64,000 bases of DNA, taken from Microterricola gilva (GTDB lineage: Bacteria; Actinomycetota; Actinomycetes; Actinomycetales; Microbacteriaceae). A program made the translations under genes and the position numbers. Below the pieces are notes generated by a model. That model saw only the letters and a list, made by a program, of their open reading frames with translations. It ran no database searches and was not told where the DNA came from. Position 1 is the stretch's first letter, and each line of letters begins with the position of its first letter. The DNA lies in contig NZ_SHLC01000001.1 of NCBI RefSeq assembly GCF_004217495.1, positions 558,001 to 622,000 of the forward strand, in the 5' to 3' direction. This document shows positions 37,827 to 45,979 of this stretch, piece after piece.

Positions 37827-37846
37827 TATTGTGAGCGCTAACATTT
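37827..37846. promoter_or_regulatory. LacI-type operator before the GH35 gene
   Basis: TATTGTGAGCGCTAACATTT; the core TGTGAGCGCTAACA is the classic LacI-family palindrome with central CG. The same 20 bases occur inverted at 43124-43143 in front of the binding-protein gene. Confidence 0.8.
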
Positions 37847-37893
37847 GCTCCCAAGGTCCGTACTACTCTGTGTTTTGAACGAAATGATGGAAT

Positions 37894-39657
37894 ATGACTG
37901 ATACCTCTGTTCTGAAGGAAGCCCCGCCATTGGCTGCGCTAACATGGCGGGACGGTTCGCTGCTCCGAGACGGCAAGCCCTACCGAATGCTCTCCGGATC
38001 GATCCACTACTTCCGTGTTCACCCCGAGCAGTGGGAGGACCGCCTGCGCAGGCTCGCGGCGATGGGAGCGAACACCGTCGACACCTACGTCGCGTGGAAC
38101 TTTCACGAGGAAGTGGAAGGGGTGCGGCGTTTCGATGGCTGGCGTGATCTGGAGCGTTTCATCCGACTCGCCGGCGATGTGGGGCTCGAGGTGCTGCTGC
38201 GCCCGAGTCCGTACATCTGCGCCGAGTGGTCGAACGGTGGTCTGCCTGCCTGGCTGACCGGGCGGGTGCGGGCCGTGCGAACGAGTGACCCGGCGTTCCT
38301 GGCCGCAGTCGACGCGTGGTACGACGAGTTGCTTCCGCGCATGGCCCCATTGCAAGCCGTTCACGGCGGGCCGATCGTTGCCGTCCAGGTTGAGAACGAG
38401 TACGGCTCGTTCGGCTCGGATCGCGCCTACCTCGAACACCAGAGAGATGCGATCCGCGCACACGGCATCGTCGAGCTCCTCACGACGGCCGACGGGATCA
38501 TGGCCGACATGCACCACCACGGGTCCGTCGCAGGGGCGCTGCCTACCTTCACCTTCGGCACCGGAGTCGCCACCGCCCAACGGTTGGCCGCTCCGGGCAC
38601 GGCGCTCGTCTGCAGCGAGCTCTGGGGTGGATGGTTCGATCACTGGGGCGAGCGCCATCACGTGCGCAGCCGGGAGAGCATGATGGGCACCGTCGACGAG
38701 TTGCTGACCGCCGGTGGTTCGCTGAGCATGTACATGGCCCATGGTGGCACCAACTTCGGGCTCTGGAACGGGGCGAACTGGGACGGCGTGCTCCAGCCGA
38801 CGGTGACGAGCTATGACTCGGACGCACCCATCGGAGAGGACGGCACGCTCGGCCCCAAGTTCCATGCGCTCCGCGCCGCATTCGCGCCGTTCCACCAACG
38901 CGCGCTGCCCGCTGTGCCCGCCGCGCCCCGCTTCCAGCCGGAGCAGACCGTCCCGCTCACAGCGGAGGTCGCCCTCGTCGACGCCGTGCGATCCATTCCG
39001 GCCGCGCACGTGCACGCGATGCCGCTGAGTTTCGAGGACCTCGGCGTATCCGATGGCATTGTCGTGTATGAATCGACGACATTCATCCACGAAGGGGCGG
39101 TGCTGACCATCGATGGTTTGCACGATCGTGCCGGAGTGTTCGTGGACGGCGAGCGCATTGCGACGCTGGCGCGCGACGGGCAGCTGAGCGTGTCGATTCC
39201 CGGGGGTGGTGTCGCGGTCATCACGATCGTCGTGGAGAGCCTCGGCCGCATCAACTACGGTCCGTTGATCGGAGAGCGCAAGGGAATCCTGCAGGGCGTG
39301 CGGCTCGGCAACCGTTACGTGCACGGCTGGACACACCGCGTGCTTCCGCTGGACGGCTGGCAGCCGAGCGGTGTTGCTGGCACGGACGGCGTGGCATCCG
39401 CGATCATCGAGGTGGCCGAACCCGCCGATGCCTGGCTCGCGTTCCCGGGTGGCGCGAAGGGGATGGTCTGGCTGAACGGATTCCTCCTCGGTCGGTACTG
39501 GGCGGTGGGGCCCCAGGTGACCCTGTACGCGCCGGCGCCACTGTGGCGAGCGGGGCGCAACGAATTGCGCGTGCTCGACGTCGATCGTCTCGGCGACGCC
39601 ATCGAGGTGCGCCAGGTACCTGAGTTCGGCGAGACCGAGGAATTCATCGGAAGCTGA
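37894..39657 (+). CDS. Beta-galactosidase, glycoside hydrolase family 35
   Basis: Hydrolyses terminal beta-galactosides with retention. 587 aa, normal for bacterial GH35, no signal peptide, so cytoplasmic. The catalytic TIM barrel has SGSIHYFRVHPEQWEDRL, NTVDTYVAWNFHE, acid/base Glu169 in QVENEYGSFG, nucleophile Glu242 in CSELWGGWFDHWG, and MYMAHGGTNFG. Two C-terminal beta domains contain the jelly-roll motif RINYGPLIGERKGI and the ending WLNGFLLGRYW. It faces the importer genes tail to tail across a strong terminator and shares their operator. No good Shine-Dalgarno before ATG 37894. Confidence 0.95.
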   Translation: MTDTSVLKEAPPLAALTWRDGSLLRDGKPYRMLSGSIHYFRVHPEQWEDRLRRLAAMGANTVDTYVAWNFHEEVEGVRRFDGWRDLERFIRLAGDVGLEVLLRPSPYICAEWSNGGLPAWLTGRVRAVRTSDPAFLAAVDAWYDELLPRMAPLQAVHGGPIVAVQVENEYGSFGSDRAYLEHQRDAIRAHGIVELLTTADGIMADMHHHGSVAGALPTFTFGTGVATAQRLAAPGTALVCSELWGGWFDHWGERHHVRSRESMMGTVDELLTAGGSLSMYMAHGGTNFGLWNGANWDGVLQPTVTSYDSDAPIGEDGTLGPKFHALRAAFAPFHQRALPAVPAAPRFQPEQTVPLTAEVALVDAVRSIPAAHVHAMPLSFEDLGVSDGIVVYESTTFIHEGAVLTIDGLHDRAGVFVDGERIATLARDGQLSVSIPGGGVAVITIVVESLGRINYGPLIGERKGILQGVRLGNRYVHGWTHRVLPLDGWQPSGVAGTDGVASAIIEVAEPADAWLAFPGGAKGMVWLNGFLLGRYWAVGPQVTLYAPAPLWRAGRNELRVLDVDRLGDAIEVRQVPEFGETEEFIGS

Positions 39658-39659
39658 GT

Positions 39660-39710
39660 GAACGACAAAGGCCCGCGACGAGCAGAGCTCGTCGCGGGCC
39701 TTTGTCGTTC
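39660..39710. terminator. Very long perfect bidirectional hairpin
   Basis: A 24-bp perfect stem (39660-39683 with 39687-39710) and a three-base loop between the convergent GH35 and permease genes. It starts two bases after the GH35 stop. The outer stem GAACGACAAAGGCC is nearly the same as that after guaA (6772-6785). Confidence 0.85.
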
Positions 39711-39721
39711 GCGGCCGGTGC

Positions 39722-40630
39722 TCAGCCCTTGACGGCCCCGGCGGCCAGCCCGGACCTCCAGTAGCGCTGCAGGCTGAAGAACAGTGCGATGAGCGGGATG
39801 ACACCGAGCAGTGCGCCCAGCATGACGGCGCCCTTGTTCGGGGCGAAATAGCTCATCATGCCGAACAGCCCCAGGGTGACGGGCTTCAGGTCCTGCGACG
39901 AGACCATCAGCAGCGGCAGGAGGAAGTTGTTCCAGGTTGCGACGAAAATGAACAGGAAGATCGTCACCATCGCCGGGCCCAGCAGTCGGAGGACGATGGT
40001 GAAGAAGATCCGCGACTCTCCGGCGCCGTCGATGCGAGCCGCTTCAAGCAACTCCGTCGGCACGGAGTTCTGGGCGTAGACCATTCCAAGGAATACGCCG
40101 AATGGAGACACAGCCGACGGGATGATGATCGCCCATGCGGTGTCGACCAGGCCGAGGGTGTGGAACTCGAGGTAGAGCGGAACGGTGAGCAGCGCAACCG
40201 GCATGAGCAGCCCAGCCATGATCACACCGACGGCGATCTTCTTGCCGGGGAAGGCGAACTTCGCGATGGCGTACCCCGCCATGACGGCGAACAGGGTCCC
40301 GATGACGCCCGCGGTCAGCGAGTAGAAGACGGAGTTCCCCACCCAGTGCCAGAACATTCCCTGCGTCCACGCCATGAGGCTCTCGTAGTTCGTGCCGAGG
40401 TTCCATTCGCCGAACCAGAAGCCGAATGTCGAGGTGAGGTCGCGGTTGTTCTTGGTCGAGGCAACGAACACCCAGAACACCGGGGCCAGGAAGTACACGG
40501 TCGCGACGATGAGCGCGGTGATGCCGAGGGCACGAGCCATGGGCTTCGGGGCCACCGCCGTTGAGGGCGCACCCGACGCGCTCGCCCTCGCCCGGCGCGC
40601 GGCCGACCTGTCAGTTGTCGTGGCGCTCAT
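39722..40630 (-). CDS. ABC sugar importer permease, MalG type (galactoside cluster)
   Basis: 302 aa from ATG 40630 (overlapping the upstream permease stop by four bases). Six TM helices after a Ser/Ala-rich tail. EAA loop ELLEAARIDGAGESRIFF, and the ending YWRSGLAAGAVKG. Last gene of the importer operon. Confidence 0.92.
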   Translation of the reverse strand: MSATTTDRSAARRARASASGAPSTAVAPKPMARALGITALIVATVYFLAPVFWVFVASTKNNRDLTSTFGFWFGEWNLGTNYESLMAWTQGMFWHWVGNSVFYSLTAGVIGTLFAVMAGYAIAKFAFPGKKIAVGVIMAGLLMPVALLTVPLYLEFHTLGLVDTAWAIIIPSAVSPFGVFLGMVYAQNSVPTELLEAARIDGAGESRIFFTIVLRLLGPAMVTIFLFIFVATWNNFLLPLLMVSSQDLKPVTLGLFGMMSYFAPNKGAVMLGALLGVIPLIALFFSLQRYWRSGLAAGAVKG

Positions 40631-41619
40631 GCCGCATCTCCCTTCCGGCGCTGCAGCAGCGCGTATCCGATCGCGAGGATGCCCGCGATGAACGCCATCA
40701 GCAGCGAATAGGCGGAGGCGATGCCGGAGCCCGACGGAGAAATGGCGCCGAGGAGCGAGTTGTAGGTGAGCATCATCGGTGTGAAGTCCTTGCCCATCCA
40801 CGGGTTGGCGCTTTCCATGATGACCGGTTCGTTGAAGAGTTGGATCGTGCCGATGATCGACAACAGCACGGCAAGAAGAGCCGCACCGCGCACGAGTGGA
40901 ATCTTGACCTTCGTCGCGATCTGCCATCCATTTGCCCCGTCGAGGCGTGCCGCCTCGTACAGCTCACCGGGCACGGCCTGGAGCGCGGCGAGGAAGATGA
41001 GCATGTTGTAGCCCGTGTATGTCCACGTCGTCATGTTCCCCATCGAGAGCAGAACCGTGCCGGGCGCCATGAGATCGACGCCGTCGGGCAGGTACTGCAT
41101 GAACGGCGAGACCTCGGGGGTGTAGAGGTAGAGCCAGATCATCGCCGCGATGATGCCGGGGATCGCGAATGGCAGAAAGGAGGCGAGGCGAAAGAAGGCA
41201 GGCCGACGCACGATGAAGGAGTCAAGGAGCAGCGCCAACACGAGTGCGGCAATGATCATCGTGGGGATCTGCACGGCCGCGTAGAGCACGACGCGCCCCA
41301 TGCCTCTCCAGAAGGAGCTGCTGCCGATGGCCAGGGCGAAGTTGTCGAAGCCGACGAAGGTGTCGACGAGCTCACCGCCGCCGTAGAGCCCTTCGCCAGC
41401 CGGCTGTTGAGCGAACAGGGAGGACCGGACCGAGACGATGATCGGGATCAGGAAGACAAGAATGAAGAGGACCGCGAATGGGAGCATGAACACCCATCCG
41501 GTCACGGCCTCACGCCTTGTGCGCCCGCCTCGCCGTCGAGGAGGAGGAGGAACAGTGGCTGGGCCCGCTCTGCCCTCAGTGGTGGCCGACACGGCCCCTG
41601 CTTGCGTTGTCATTGTCAT
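40627..41619 (-). CDS. ABC sugar importer permease, MalF type (galactoside cluster)
   Basis: 330 aa. A long Pro/Arg-rich N-terminal tail precedes six TM helices (WVFMLPFAVLFILVFLIPI is the first). EAA loop ELYEAARLDGANGWQIATKV. It lies 88 bases downstream of the binding-protein gene on the same strand; no terminator-like hairpin is obvious in that gap. Confidence 0.92.
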   Translation of the reverse strand: MTMTTQAGAVSATTEGRAGPATVPPPPRRRGGRTRREAVTGWVFMLPFAVLFILVFLIPIIVSVRSSLFAQQPAGEGLYGGGELVDTFVGFDNFALAIGSSSFWRGMGRVVLYAAVQIPTMIIAALVLALLLDSFIVRRPAFFRLASFLPFAIPGIIAAMIWLYLYTPEVSPFMQYLPDGVDLMAPGTVLLSMGNMTTWTYTGYNMLIFLAALQAVPGELYEAARLDGANGWQIATKVKIPLVRGAALLAVLLSIIGTIQLFNEPVIMESANPWMGKDFTPMMLTYNSLLGAISPSGSGIASAYSLLMAFIAGILAIGYALLQRRKGDAA

Positions 41620-41707
41620 GGTTCTGCCGTCCGAGTGAAGGCGCCGGCGGAGAAGGGGCGGATGCCACTTCCCCGCCGGCGCGGTGTTCGATTTTCGACG
41701 CGGATCG

Positions 41708-43021
41708 CTACTCGGCGACCGGCAGCCCGAGATCCTTCAGCGTTGCCACCGCGGTGGTCTGTGCCGTGGTGAAGACATCGGCGACCGTGCTCGTACCCGC
41801 GCCGACGCCCGCTGCGGTCTCATTCATCTTGGTGAGCGAGGCGAAGCCTGGGGCGTATGCGAAGTCGGGGTTCAGGTTAGCGGAAGCCTCGGCGAGCGCT
41901 GCAAGCACGTCCTGGCCGCCGAACTGGCGCTGCATCTTCTCGCTGCTCTGCGGTGTCCCGTTGGCGGCGACGACCAGGCCCTGCGAGGCGAGGTCATCGA
42001 TCTGGGTGTTGAACCAGTCGTTGAACGCCATCGCCTCGGCTGGGTGCTCGCAGCCCTCCATGACGGCGACTCCGGAACCACCATCGGGACCGGTCATCGC
42101 ACCGGCGCCGAAATCGGGAAGTTGCGCGACGCGCCACTGACCCTCGCTCGATGTGCCGTCGAGCGAGTCGAGCAGGAAGCCGGCCTCCCACGCAGCGCCG
42201 ACATGCCCGATCAGGCTGCCGTCGGCGAGCGCCTTCGGGAAGCCATCGCCCCACCGCTCCGTGACGATCGTCTGCTTGTTGTCGACGAGGCCCTGCCAGA
42301 ACGCGGCAACCTTCTGGGAGCCGGCGCCCTCGGCGTCGACGGCCCACTCGTCGTTCTCCGTGGTGAACCAGACATCACCGGCGGCGGCAGCCTGGGCGGA
42401 GAGCCAGTACATTGCCTCATCCGGGGTGAACGCTGTGATGTACTTCCCGGCCGCGGCCGCCGTGGCGGACTCGCTGCTCAGGTCCTCAAGCGTCGCCGGC
42501 ACGGCGAGGCCGAGGTTCTCAAACTCGGTGGCGTTGTAGAAGTACACGAGGGGGCCCGTGTCCTGCGGGAGGCCGACGACCGCGTCGCCGACCCGCATCA
42601 TGCCGAATGCGCCAGCGGAGAAGTCGTCGGCATACTTGTCGGCCTCGGAGGCGACGTCCTGGAGGAGTCCCTTGACGAACATCTGCGGGACCTCTGCGTA
42701 GCCGAGCTGGGCGAGGCAGGGGCCTGTTCCCGCATTGATGTCGGTCTCGAGCTTGAGAATCATGTCAGAGGCTGCGCCATCGAACTTGGTCGCCTCCACC
42801 TGAATGGTGGGGTTCTCCGCGTTCCACCGAGCGACGATGTCGGCGACGGGAGTCATGCCCTCGCCGTCCGGCAGCCGGTGCAGATAGCTGATTGTGACCG
42901 CGGGGCCGTCGCCGGCGGGCGCGGACGGTTCGGCGGCGCTGCACGCGGCAAGGCCGAATGCTGACATGGCTCCAACCGCGATTACCGCGGCCGCACGAGT
43001 CAGGCGCGTCTGTGATGTCAT
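41708..43021 (-). CDS. ABC sugar importer, substrate-binding lipoprotein (galactoside cluster)
   Basis: 437 aa with a type II signal peptide and lipobox GLAAC, then a family 1 binding-protein fold (TISYLHRLPDGEG, VGLPQDTGPLVYFYN, GHVGAAWEAGFLLD). First gene of the importer operon, with a LacI operator about 105 bases upstream. Ligand probably a beta-galactoside oligosaccharide, inferred from the shared operator with GH35. Confidence 0.9.
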   Translation of the reverse strand: MTSQTRLTRAAAVIAVGAMSAFGLAACSAAEPSAPAGDGPAVTISYLHRLPDGEGMTPVADIVARWNAENPTIQVEATKFDGAASDMILKLETDINAGTGPCLAQLGYAEVPQMFVKGLLQDVASEADKYADDFSAGAFGMMRVGDAVVGLPQDTGPLVYFYNATEFENLGLAVPATLEDLSSESATAAAAGKYITAFTPDEAMYWLSAQAAAAGDVWFTTENDEWAVDAEGAGSQKVAAFWQGLVDNKQTIVTERWGDGFPKALADGSLIGHVGAAWEAGFLLDSLDGTSSEGQWRVAQLPDFGAGAMTGPDGGSGVAVMEGCEHPAEAMAFNDWFNTQIDDLASQGLVVAANGTPQSSEKMQRQFGGQDVLAALAEASANLNPDFAYAPGFASLTKMNETAAGVGAGTSTVADVFTTAQTTAVATLKDLGLPVAE

Positions 43022-43123
43022 GGGTTACTCCTCGTTGAGATTGGTCACCGCCCCTGGTGCGGGGGTGGAGCCGGTCGGTCGATGGAATCGTATGGGCGAG
43101 TCGGCTGTGTTTATTGAACACCA

Positions 43124-43143
43124 AAATGTTAGCGCTCACAATA
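43124..43143. promoter_or_regulatory. LacI-type operator before the importer operon
   Basis: AAATGTTAGCGCTCACAATA is the exact reverse complement of 37827-37846. The surrounding 43105-43170 is strikingly AT-rich, as expected for a promoter. The remainder of the 43022-43527 gap holds no convincing gene. Confidence 0.8.
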
Positions 43144-43357
43144 GCAATATTCCTATTACTTGCCATGTTTTCTGGGCTTCACATGAGGAGCGTGCGTCCG
43201 AATTGACCAGCGCAAACACGAGGGGCTCGATGCTGCCATCGCCGTGATTGCCTTCTCGCGCGTCGGCCGAGGGCAGAATGTGGTCTCGGAAGCGTGGGGC
43301 GCGATCGGTGCATGGAGATTGCGGCCCGGCGGCGTGTTCACGCGGGGCGGGTGCACG

Positions 43358-43390
43358 CTGTGCGGGCGCAGAAGCCATGCGCCCGCACAG
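43358..43390. terminator. Hairpin downstream of the decarboxylase-like gene
   Basis: CTGTGCGGGCGCA pairs perfectly with TGCGCCCGCACAG across a seven-base loop. It lies about 140 bases beyond the stop of the minus-strand gene ending at 43528 and may be its terminator. Confidence 0.55.
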
Positions 43391-43527
43391 ACGTGAATTA
43401 GATAAGCGGCCCGCCGACTCACTTGTCGGGTGCTCGGAGTTCGCGGGCCGCGGCACTGAGGTCAATCATGACGATTGCTCGGGTTCGGGGTATCGGGGCA
43501 ACCCCTGAATGCGCCGACGTCGTGCCG

Positions 43528-44811
43528 TCAGACGCTGACCGTGCGCTTGCTCTGTGCGCGTGACGGGCGCAGCACGTGCACACGGGTGCGGTGCACCGCC
43601 TCGAAGTTCGATGCCATCACCAGGGAGTACGCTCCCATGTCCGGGCAGAGCAGAACGTCATTCAGACCGAGCGGAGGCAACGGGATTCCGCGGGCGATGA
43701 CGTCGATTCCATCGGTGCTGGCGCCGGCCAGTGTGCACGGGTACAGCGGCTCGCGTTCGTCGGCGCCCGCGCGCTCGATCTCGCCGAGGCTGAACATGCT
43801 CGGCACCTCCCCTGAGCCACGAAGACCGGCAAAGCTGCCGTGCATCCCGTCGTCCAGATAGTGCCAGATCTCACCGTCCCTGGTCGCCTGGCCGACAACA
43901 CTCGTGGCCAGGAGCATCGCCGGCGCCGCGATGCAGCGCCCGAGCACGGCGAGCACGCGCAGTTGGGGAACACGCGGCGCGAGCACGTTCCGCACCACCT
44001 CGGCGATGGCGTCGACCCCCTCGCCGCCCTCGTGCTCAGCCGGCATCCCACCACCCAGATCGATGGTGTCGAGGCCGAGCCCCCACCGGGCGTTGCCCTC
44101 ATCGATCAGGCGCAGCGCCTCGTGCAACATCGAGGAGAGCGCGGCGGGCGCGTCGGGCTCGGAGGCGGCGACGTGAACCGAGAAGCCGGCGACCCGGACT
44201 CCGATGCTCGCGGCGAATCGTGCCAGGTTGAGGGCGTGCTCGGTGTCGATGCCGAAGTGTGCGCCGTCGAGCGGGTGTCCAGCGGCATCCGCAGCGCGGC
44301 GCAGCCGCAGGAGCAGTCGCAGCTCGGGGTTCACGCCCGTGAACTTGCGCACCTCGGCCGGGTTGTCGGCGACGAAGAGGCGTACGCCGGCCGCTGCCGC
44401 TGCGACGATGTCGTCTGCACGCTTGATCGGGTGTGAGAACACGGCATCGGATGCCGGAATCTGCTCGTGTGCGAGCATGGCGAGTTCACCGGTGCTCACG
44501 GCGTCGAATCCACCGCCACAGGAGGCGACGGTGCGGATCACGGCCGGATGTGGCAGCGCTGCGAGCGCGTAGCGCAGCCGCACGAACGGCAGGAGTGCCG
44601 CGAAGCGCTCGAACTCGCCGGCGACCCTGGCCGGATCGAGCACGAACAACGGCGTGCCTGCTCGGCGCACGAGCGCGGCCAGTCCGATGGTGCTCGCGTA
44701 CTCGTGCAGCGCGGCGCGGCCGGTGCTGCGGCGCTCGTGCCTCTGGAGCCCATCACGTCGAGTCCTGTCGGCGGCGGATCGCGGGCGTGACGGAATGGTA
44801 TCGATGCTCAT
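43528..44811 (-). CDS. Group IV PLP-decarboxylase homologue lacking active-site residues
   Basis: 427 aa, alanine-racemase/ornithine-DAP-arginine decarboxylase fold. Start ATG 44811, with AAGGAGG six bases upstream. The barrel motifs are recognisable: RYALAALPHPAV (80-91), GGGFDAVSTGEL (99-110), FSVHV, DLGGGMP, DDGMHGSF and MGAYSLVMAS. But the PLP-binding Lys of Y-A-x-K is Ala84 (codon GCA), the catalytic Cys of G-P-T-C-D is Thr366 (GASTD, 363-367), the E-P-G-R motif reads VLGR, and the G-S-G phosphate loop after the His is changed to AAS. It therefore probably cannot decarboxylate amino acids in the usual way. It could be a pseudoenzyme, like eukaryotic antizyme inhibitor, or bind another ligand. 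It is full length, not decayed. Divergent from two-component genes. Confidence 0.8.
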   Translation of the reverse strand: MSIDTIPSRPRSAADRTRRDGLQRHERRSTGRAALHEYASTIGLAALVRRAGTPLFVLDPARVAGEFERFAALLPFVRLRYALAALPHPAVIRTVASCGGGFDAVSTGELAMLAHEQIPASDAVFSHPIKRADDIVAAAAAGVRLFVADNPAEVRKFTGVNPELRLLLRLRRAADAAGHPLDGAHFGIDTEHALNLARFAASIGVRVAGFSVHVAASEPDAPAALSSMLHEALRLIDEGNARWGLGLDTIDLGGGMPAEHEGGEGVDAIAEVVRNVLAPRVPQLRVLAVLGRCIAAPAMLLATSVVGQATRDGEIWHYLDDGMHGSFAGLRGSGEVPSMFSLGEIERAGADEREPLYPCTLAGASTDGIDVIARGIPLPPLGLNDVLLCPDMGAYSLVMASNFEAVHRTRVHVLRPSRAQSKRTVSV

Positions 44812-44935
44812 GGCGGCCTCCTTGCAGAATTCCAGCTTCTCCGCTCTGCGTGCCCGCCGCATCCGCACACCCCCTCAGCACGCTCAGGGCGCACCCCGAT
44901 AGCCGCGGGAACGCGTCGGCGGTGAGAATCAAAAC

Positions 44936-45286
44936 ATGAATGCACGGGTACTGATAGTTGATGACCACCCTGGCTTTCGTGAGCAGGCCCGCCGCCTGCT
45001 TGAGCTCGCCGCTTTCGACGTTGTCGGAGACACCGCGTCAGCGGAGCTCGGAGTCCAGCTCGCCCTCGATCTCACTCCAGATCTGATTTTGCTTGACGTA
45101 ATGCTGCCGGATGCGGTGGGATTCGATGTAGTACCGCTTCTGCGTGAGCAGGGTAGCGCTGTGATCGTGCTCATTTCGAGCCGCGATCAGAGCGATTACG
45201 GCACTCGGGTCGAGTCCAGCGGTGCCGACGGATTCATTCCAAAAGACGAGCTCTCCGGTGAGATGCTGCGGAGGTTTGTCGCGTGA
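44936..45286 (+). CDS. Stand-alone response-regulator receiver domain
   Basis: 116 aa, CheY-like receiver only. Acidic pair Asp9-Asp10, phosphoacceptor Asp54 in LLDVMLPD, switch Ser near 81-82 in VLISSRD, and Lys103 in FIPKDE. No output domain. It stands 15 bases before the NarL-type regulator, followed by a histidine kinase, so it may act as a phosphate sink or as a second output of that kinase. Confidence 0.85.
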   Translation: MNARVLIVDDHPGFREQARRLLELAAFDVVGDTASAELGVQLALDLTPDLILLDVMLPDAVGFDVVPLLREQGSAVIVLISSRDQSDYGTRVESSGADGFIPKDELSGEMLRRFVA

Positions 45287-45301
45287 GCGAGGGCGTGAGC
45301 G

Positions 45302-45979
45302 GTGACGGGCGAATCGGTTTCTGCTGGCGATCGCGCTCCGCTGCGCGTCGCGATCGCTGACGACTCTCTGCTGCTGCGCAGCGGCATCGAAACGGTTCTG
45401 CTGGCGCACGGCTTCGACGTCGTCGCCTCGCTCGACAGTGCAGACGGCGTGCACGAGCTGATCGAGGATGAACGGCTCGACGCCCTCGTCCTCGACATCC
45501 GGATGCCGCCGACGCACAGCGACGAGGGCCTGCTCGTGCTCGAGGCGCTGCGGGCGTCCGGATCCGACGTCGGGGTGCTGATGCTCTCGATGTACGCGAC
45601 GCCGTCATATGCCATTCGGGCCATGAGCGCGGGCGGCGGGACAGGCTACCTGCTCAAGGATCGCATCGCCGACCCGGAATCGTTCGTCCACGCCGTGCAC
45701 ACGGTGGCCAGCGGCGGCTCCGTCGTCGACCCGGAGGTCGTCGCGTTGCTCGTCGGCACGCCGAGCTCCAACGCGCTCACCGCCCTGACCCCGCGCGAGC
45801 GGGAGGTGCTCACGCTGATGGCGCAGGGCAAGTCGAACGGTGGCATCGCCCAGGCGCTCTTCCTCAGCCTGAAGACGGTTGAGACGCACATCGGCAGCAT
45901 CATGGCCAAGCTCGGCATCGACGATTCGCCTGGCGAGCACAGGCGGGTGCTGGCTGTTCTGCGACTGCTCGGGCCGTGA
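45302..45979 (+). CDS. NarL/FixJ-type response regulator
   Basis: 225 aa from GTG 45302. The receiver (about 14-130) has Asp20-Asp21, phosphoacceptor Asp65 in LVLDIRMPP, and Lys in GYLLKDRI. The LuxR-type HTH (about 160-215) has LTPREREVLTLMAQGKSN and LKTVETHIGSIMAKLGI. Overlaps the kinase gene by four bases (GTGA), so the two form a system. Confidence 0.92.
   Translation: MTGESVSAGDRAPLRVAIADDSLLLRSGIETVLLAHGFDVVASLDSADGVHELIEDERLDALVLDIRMPPTHSDEGLLVLEALRASGSDVGVLMLSMYATPSYAIRAMSAGGGTGYLLKDRIADPESFVHAVHTVASGGSVVDPEVVALLVGTPSSNALTALTPREREVLTLMAQGKSNGGIAQALFLSLKTVETHIGSIMAKLGIDDSPGEHRRVLAVLRLLGP

Noticed and set aside
43136-43508. ORFs of 80-110 codons in the gap beside the importer operator
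   Set aside because: No ribosome binding sites or recognisable motifs, and composition shifts across the region; it is better explained by operator, promoter and hairpin.
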